This document shows positions 60,451-64,000 of a DNA stretch of 64,000 nucleotides, piece by piece. Each line of letters begins with the position of its first letter. The stretch's first letter is position 1. The stretch spans positions 8,117 through 72,116 of the forward strand of contig CAZKCI010000028.1 in the NCBI GenBank assembly GCA_964551475.1, written 5' to 3'. The translations under genes were made by a program, and so were the position numbers. Origin of the DNA: CAZKCI01 sp964551475 (GTDB taxonomy: Bacteria; Auribacterota; Erginobacteria; Erginobacterales; CAZKCI01). Below the pieces are notes generated by a model. That model did not search any database and had not been told where the DNA came from. It saw only the letters and a list, made by a program, of their open reading frames with translations.

Positions 60451-60750
60451 ATGGGCACAAAATCAAAAATCACCATCCAGGACGTCGAGCACCTGGCCCG
60501 CCTGTCGCGTCTCCAGCTCAGCGTCGACGAGAAGGAGAAATACCGCGGCCAGATCGACGAGATCCTCCGCTACATGGAGAAGCTCGACGAGCTCGACGTC
60601 GGGGGCGTCGCGCCCCTGACCCACCCCCTGCCGCTCCACAATATTCTCCGAAAGGACGAGCCAGCCAAGGCCCTGCCCCCCGAGGAGGCCCTGCGCAACG
60701 CGCCGGAGCAGAAAGACGGATTGTTCAAAGTGCCGACGGTGGTGGAATAG
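60451..60750 (+). CDS. gatC: Asp/Glu-tRNA amidotransferase subunit C
   Basis: The 99-residue belt subunit wraps GatA and GatB. VEHLARLSRLQLSVDEKE near residue 12, YMEKLDELDV and VAPLTHPLPLHNILRKDEP are typical, as is the final FKVPTVVE. gatA and gatB follow, each preceded by repeat sequence. Confidence 0.95.
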   Translation: MGTKSKITIQDVEHLARLSRLQLSVDEKEKYRGQIDEILRYMEKLDELDVGGVAPLTHPLPLHNILRKDEPAKALPPEEALRNAPEQKDGLFKVPTVVE

Positions 60751-60816
60751 CGATAACCATGGTTAAGTCCCGGGCCGGCCGCATCGGGCAGAGTTTTCAG
60801 TCGCCAGCGAGCTTTC

Positions 60817-60856
60817 TGAGATTTGAAATCTCGAATTTGAGATCTGAACAGCCGCC
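60817..60856 (+). repeat. GAGATTTGAAATCTC word repeat
   Basis: GAGATTTGAAATCTCGAATT and a GAGATCTGAA unit form small palindromes just before gatA. A longer version lies at 62317-62385. Confidence 0.6.
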
Positions 60857-60859
60857 TCT

Positions 60860-62323
60860 ATGTCCCTGAACCAACTCACCGCCCACGAAACCGCCGCCCG
60901 GGTGGCCCAGGGGGAAATCTCCGCCGCCGCCGTGGCCGAGTCCTGCCTGGAGCGGATCCGTTCCGTCGACGGCCGCCTCCGCGCCTTCATCCGCGTCGAC
61001 GCCGAAGGCGCCATCCGGATGGCCGAGGCGGTGGACGAGAAGATCCGCCGGAAGGAAGAACCGGGGCCCCTGGCCGGCGTGGCGATAGCGCTCAAGGACA
61101 ACCTCTGCGTCCGGGGGCGGGAGATCACCTGCGGATCGAAGATTCTCCGGGGTTTCATCGCCCCTTACGACGCGACCGTGGTCGAGAAGCTCCGATCGGC
61201 CGGGGCGGTCTTCCTGGGGCAGACGAACATGGACGAGTTCGCCATGGGCTCGTCCAACGAGAACTCCTCCTACGGGCCGGTGGGGAACCCCTGGGACGCC
61301 GGGAGGGTCCCCGGCGGCTCGAGCGGCGGCTCGGCCGCATCCGTGGCCGCGGACGAGGCCATCGCGGCGCTGGGTTCGGACACCGGCGGGTCGATCCGCC
61401 AGCCGGCCGCCTTGTGCGGCGTGGCGGGGATGAAGCCGACCTACGGGCGGGTGTCGCGCTACGGGCTGATCGCCTACGCCTCCTCCCTCGACCAGATCGG
61501 CCCTTTCGGCAAGGACGTCGAGGATGTTGCGCTTCTCCTCGACGTCATCTCCGGCCGCGATCCGCGCGATTCCACCTCCGACCCCTTTCCCCGTCCTCCT
61601 CTCCGGGAAGCCCTGGCCGGGGGCGTCACGGGGATGACCTTCGGCGTTCCCCGGGAGTGTTTCGCCGAGGGGATGGAACCCGAAGTGGAGAAGGCCTTTC
61701 GCGGCGCCCTCAAGATATTCGAATCACTGGGCGCCCGGGTGAAGGAGATCGCTCTCCCGCATCTTCCCTATACGCTGGCCTGCTATTACATCCTGTCCAC
61801 CGCCGAGGCCTCCTCCAACCTCGCCCGCTACGACGGCGTGCAGTACGGCTTTCGCGCCCAAGGCGCCAAGAATCTCCTGGAGATGTATGAAGCCACCCGG
61901 GGCGCCGGCTTCGGTGACGAAGTGAAAAGAAGGATCATGCTCGGAACCTATGTTCTCTCCTCCGGCTATTACGAGGCTTACTACGCCCGCGCCCTCAAGG
62001 TCCGCCGGCTGATCAAGAACGACTTCGACGCCGCCTGGGCCGCGTCCTGCGACTGCATCCTGATGCCGACCTCTCCGACCGTGGCTTTCCGGGCCGGGGA
62101 GAGGACGGCCGATCCCCTGCGGATGTATCTCTCCGACATCTTCACCATCGCGGTCAACCTGGCCGGCCTCCCCGCGATCTCCGTCCCCGGCGGCTTCGGC
62201 GCCGGCGATCTCCCGGTGGGCTTGCAGATCATCGCCCCTCATTTCGAGGAGGGGAGGATCGTCCGCGCCGCCTCCGCGTTCGAAAAGGCGACGGATTTCC
62301 ACCGAAGGAAGCCGACAATTTGA
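60860..62323 (+). CDS. gatA: Asp/Glu-tRNA amidotransferase subunit A
   Basis: The 487-residue amidase releases ammonia from glutamine. The Ser-cisSer-Lys triad is visible: Lys in ALKDNLCV near residue 77, GGSSGGSAA near 151-159 and the nucleophile Ser in SDTGGSIRQPA near 176. With GatB and GatC it converts misacylated Glu-tRNA(Gln) and/or Asp-tRNA(Asn). The TGA lies in a AATTTGAAATCTC repeat. The Shine-Dalgarno is weak. Confidence 0.97.
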   Translation: MSLNQLTAHETAARVAQGEISAAAVAESCLERIRSVDGRLRAFIRVDAEGAIRMAEAVDEKIRRKEEPGPLAGVAIALKDNLCVRGREITCGSKILRGFIAPYDATVVEKLRSAGAVFLGQTNMDEFAMGSSNENSSYGPVGNPWDAGRVPGGSSGGSAASVAADEAIAALGSDTGGSIRQPAALCGVAGMKPTYGRVSRYGLIAYASSLDQIGPFGKDVEDVALLLDVISGRDPRDSTSDPFPRPPLREALAGGVTGMTFGVPRECFAEGMEPEVEKAFRGALKIFESLGARVKEIALPHLPYTLACYYILSTAEASSNLARYDGVQYGFRAQGAKNLLEMYEATRGAGFGDEVKRRIMLGTYVLSSGYYEAYYARALKVRRLIKNDFDAAWAASCDCILMPTSPTVAFRAGERTADPLRMYLSDIFTIAVNLAGLPAISVPGGFGAGDLPVGLQIIAPHFEEGRIVRAASAFEKATDFHRRKPTI

Positions 62324-62412
62324 AATCTCAAATCTGAGATCTCAGATCTGATATTTCGGATTGGCGATCTGAGATCTGAAATCAAATCTGTGGGAGGGGC
62401 GTCTCGCCCCGA
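62317..62412. repeat. GATCTGAGATCT words plus partial TGTGGGAG element
   Basis: AAATCTCAAATCTGAGATCTC and related words to 62385 form overlapping small palindromes, then TGTGGGAGGGGCGTCTCGCC (62388-62407). They link gatA to gatB and include the gatA stop. Confidence 0.7.
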
Positions 62413-62438
62413 TCCATATTAATGATGAGATAGCGGAA

Positions 62439-63869
62439 ATGAGCGCCTACGAAACCGTCATCGGCCTGGAAGTCCACGTCCAGCTCGCTTCCCGGACCAA
62501 GATCTTCTGCTCCTGCCCGGCGGGCTGGGGAGGAGACCCCAACACCCGCGTCTGCCCGGTCTGCCTGGGCCTGCCCGGCGTCCTCCCCGTCTTCAACGAA
62601 AAGGTCTTGGAGCTGGCCGTCGCCGCCGCCCTCTCGCTGGGCTGCGCCGTGGCCGGCTTCAGCACGTTCGACCGGAAGAACTATTATTACCCGGACCTGC
62701 CCAAGAACTTCCAGATCTCGCAGTTCGACCGCCCGATCGCCACGGGCGGCGGTCTGGAGATCGCTGCCGGAGAGGTGGTGAAGAGGATCGGGATCACCCG
62801 GGCCCATCTGGAGGAGGACGCCGGAAAGCTGACCCACTGCGCCGAGCAGGGATACAGCGGCGTCGATTACAACCGGACCGGAGTGCCTCTCCTGGAGATT
62901 GTGAGCGATCCGGAACTCCGTTCCCCCCAGGAGGCCTGCGATTACCTGAAAGCCCTGAAGGCCGTTCTCCGTTACGCCGGGGTGAGCGAGTGCGACATGG
63001 AGAAAGGCTCCTTCCGTTGCGACGCCAACATCTCCATCCGCCCGGCGGGCGAGGCCACGCTGGGCGTGAAGGTGGAGATCAAGAACATGAACTCCTTCCG
63101 GTCGGTCGAGCGGGCGCTCGCCTACGAGGCGCAGCGCCAGAGGAAGGCGGTGGGCCGGGGCGAGCGGATCGTCCAGGAGACCCGCCTCTTCGACGCCGAA
63201 TCCCAGCAGACCTTCTCCATGCGCTCCAAGGAGGAGGCCCACGACTACCGCTATTTTCCCGAGCCGGACCTGGTCCCCCTGGTCCTGGAGAGGGAATGGG
63301 TGGAGTCGATCCGGCGCGGCCTCCCCGAGTCCCCCTCAGTCCGCCGCGCCCGTTTCCAGAAGGACTACGGCCTTTCCGAGTACGATGCCGGCGTCCTGAC
63401 CGCGGAAAAAAGCCTGAGCGAATACTATGAGGCCGCCGCCCGCGGCCGGCCCAACCACAAGGCGGTCGCGAACTGGATCATGGCGGAGCTCCTGGGGAAG
63501 CTCCATGCGGCCGGCCTGGAGATCGACGCCTCTCCGGTCTCCGCGGTCCGTCTCGCCGCGCTGGTCGGGCTCATCGAGGACGGAGCGATCAGCGGCAAGA
63601 TGGCCAAGGAGGTTTTCGCCGAGATGTTCTCCACCGGGCGGGACCCCGCGGAGATTGTGAAGGAGCGGGGGATGGCCCAGATCTCCGACGCCGGAGAGCT
63701 CGAGGCGATCGTCGACCGGGCGATATTCGCTCACCCCGGCCCGGTGGCCGAGTTCAAGGCGGGGAAGGGGAAGGCATTGGCTTTTTTAGTCGGGCAGGTG
63801 ATGAAAGCCACCGCCGGGAAGGCCAATCCTCAAATCGTCAATCAGATTCTGCGCCGCAAGCTAGTGTAG
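62439..63869 (+). CDS. gatB: Asp/Glu-tRNA amidotransferase subunit B
   Basis: The 476-residue kinase subunit activates the tRNA-bound acid. VIGLEVHVQL near residue 6, CSCPAGWGG and CPVCLGLPG with the zinc cysteines, RKNYYYPDLPKNFQISQFD, and RSKEEAHDYRYFPEPDL are present, with a YqeY-like tail. Length is normal. A complete gatCAB set implies the indirect route to Gln-tRNA and/or Asn-tRNA in this organism. Confidence 0.98.
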   Translation: MSAYETVIGLEVHVQLASRTKIFCSCPAGWGGDPNTRVCPVCLGLPGVLPVFNEKVLELAVAAALSLGCAVAGFSTFDRKNYYYPDLPKNFQISQFDRPIATGGGLEIAAGEVVKRIGITRAHLEEDAGKLTHCAEQGYSGVDYNRTGVPLLEIVSDPELRSPQEACDYLKALKAVLRYAGVSECDMEKGSFRCDANISIRPAGEATLGVKVEIKNMNSFRSVERALAYEAQRQRKAVGRGERIVQETRLFDAESQQTFSMRSKEEAHDYRYFPEPDLVPLVLEREWVESIRRGLPESPSVRRARFQKDYGLSEYDAGVLTAEKSLSEYYEAAARGRPNHKAVANWIMAELLGKLHAAGLEIDASPVSAVRLAALVGLIEDGAISGKMAKEVFAEMFSTGRDPAEIVKERGMAQISDAGELEAIVDRAIFAHPGPVAEFKAGKGKALAFLVGQVMKATAGKANPQIVNQILRRKLV

Positions 63870-63895
63870 TGTTCCAGAAATACCTTGTCCGGATT

Positions 63896-63976
63896 TGTCA
63901 TTGCGAGCGAGAGCGAAGCAATCTCAATTGCTTGCGCCCCAAGAGATTGCTTCGTCGCTCCGCTCCTCGCAATGAC
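63896..63976. repeat. GTCATTGCGAGCGA palindromic repeat
   Basis: GTCATTGCGAGCGAGAGCG and AGCAATCTC on the left are mirrored by GAGATTGCT and GCTCCTCGCAATGAC on the right. This type of repeat is widespread in environmental genomes. It lies behind gatB and may end its transcript. Confidence 0.85.
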
Positions 63977-64000
63977 AGGATTATTGTAAAGCAGTGTTAG

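Overview
The window looks like chromosome of an uncultivated, GC-rich, diderm and probably anaerobic bacterium. Outer-membrane and periplasmic machinery support the diderm call: two SurA/PpiC-type chaperones, a small beta-barrel ending in Phe, an O-antigen-ligase-type protein and a BMP-family binding protein with a plain (non-lipoprotein) signal peptide. A CooC-type nickel-insertion ATPase, a radical SAM enzyme and a complete GatCAB amidotransferase fit an anaerobe outside the well-studied phyla. An Omnitrophota- or Auribacterota-like origin is only my guess; no rRNA is present to test it.

Layout. 0-5.5 kb: cell-surface ligase, DUF72 protein, zinc-ribbon/membrane pair, tandem PilZ protein, radical SAM protein. 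5.6-7.2 kb: a decaying accessory patch with an MNT antitoxin, a HEPN toxin broken by an early stop, a frameshifted small gene and repeats. 7.2-17.1 kb: proC, YggT, DUF167, purine nucleoside phosphorylase, a PAS histidine kinase with an NtrC-type regulator, thioesterase, cysE, cooC, HAD phosphatase and two coiled-coil membrane proteins. 18.4-22.4 kb: uvrB and uvrC. 22.5-24.8 kb: an accessory island with a nucleotidyltransferase pair, a DUF4258 pair, a tRNA-Leu(CAG) interrupted in its T-loop, a duplicated tRNA 3' end and a GIY-YIG nuclease. 25.4-33.2 kb: smpB, a HAD phosphatase and a minus-strand nucleoside/purine uptake cluster (BMP binding protein, ATPase, two permeases, AzgA-like permease). 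33.5-44.6 kb: CorA transporter, a 1206-residue GH13 protein, MobB-like protein, thioredoxin-CcdA fusion, deoC, GT39-like glycosyltransferase, M20 hydrolase, CnoX-like TPR protein. 44.8-52.6 kb: membrane glycosyltransferase with TPRs, beta-barrel, DUF5679, tandem nucleoside diphosphate kinase, aspartate aminotransferase, aconitase. 52.8-63.9 kb: mfd, two peptidyl-prolyl isomerases, pdxA, rsmA and gatCAB.

Three themes link the region. Nucleoside salvage is well represented (ABC importer, purine permease, phosphorylase, DeoC, nucleoside diphosphate kinase). Nucleotide-excision repair genes uvrB, uvrC and mfd are all here. Most gaps between genes are filled by inverted-repeat hairpins of many unrelated word families, and in about ten genes the hairpin supplies the stop codon and the last residues.

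The two most unusual observations are the tRNA-Leu locus (a 49-nt two-hairpin insert in the T-loop, with a second copy of the tRNA 3' end and terminator about 860 bp away flanking a toxin-antitoxin-like cassette), and a set of genes whose start codon lies 6-8 nt after a good -10 box with no ribosome-binding site, which implies leaderless mRNAs.
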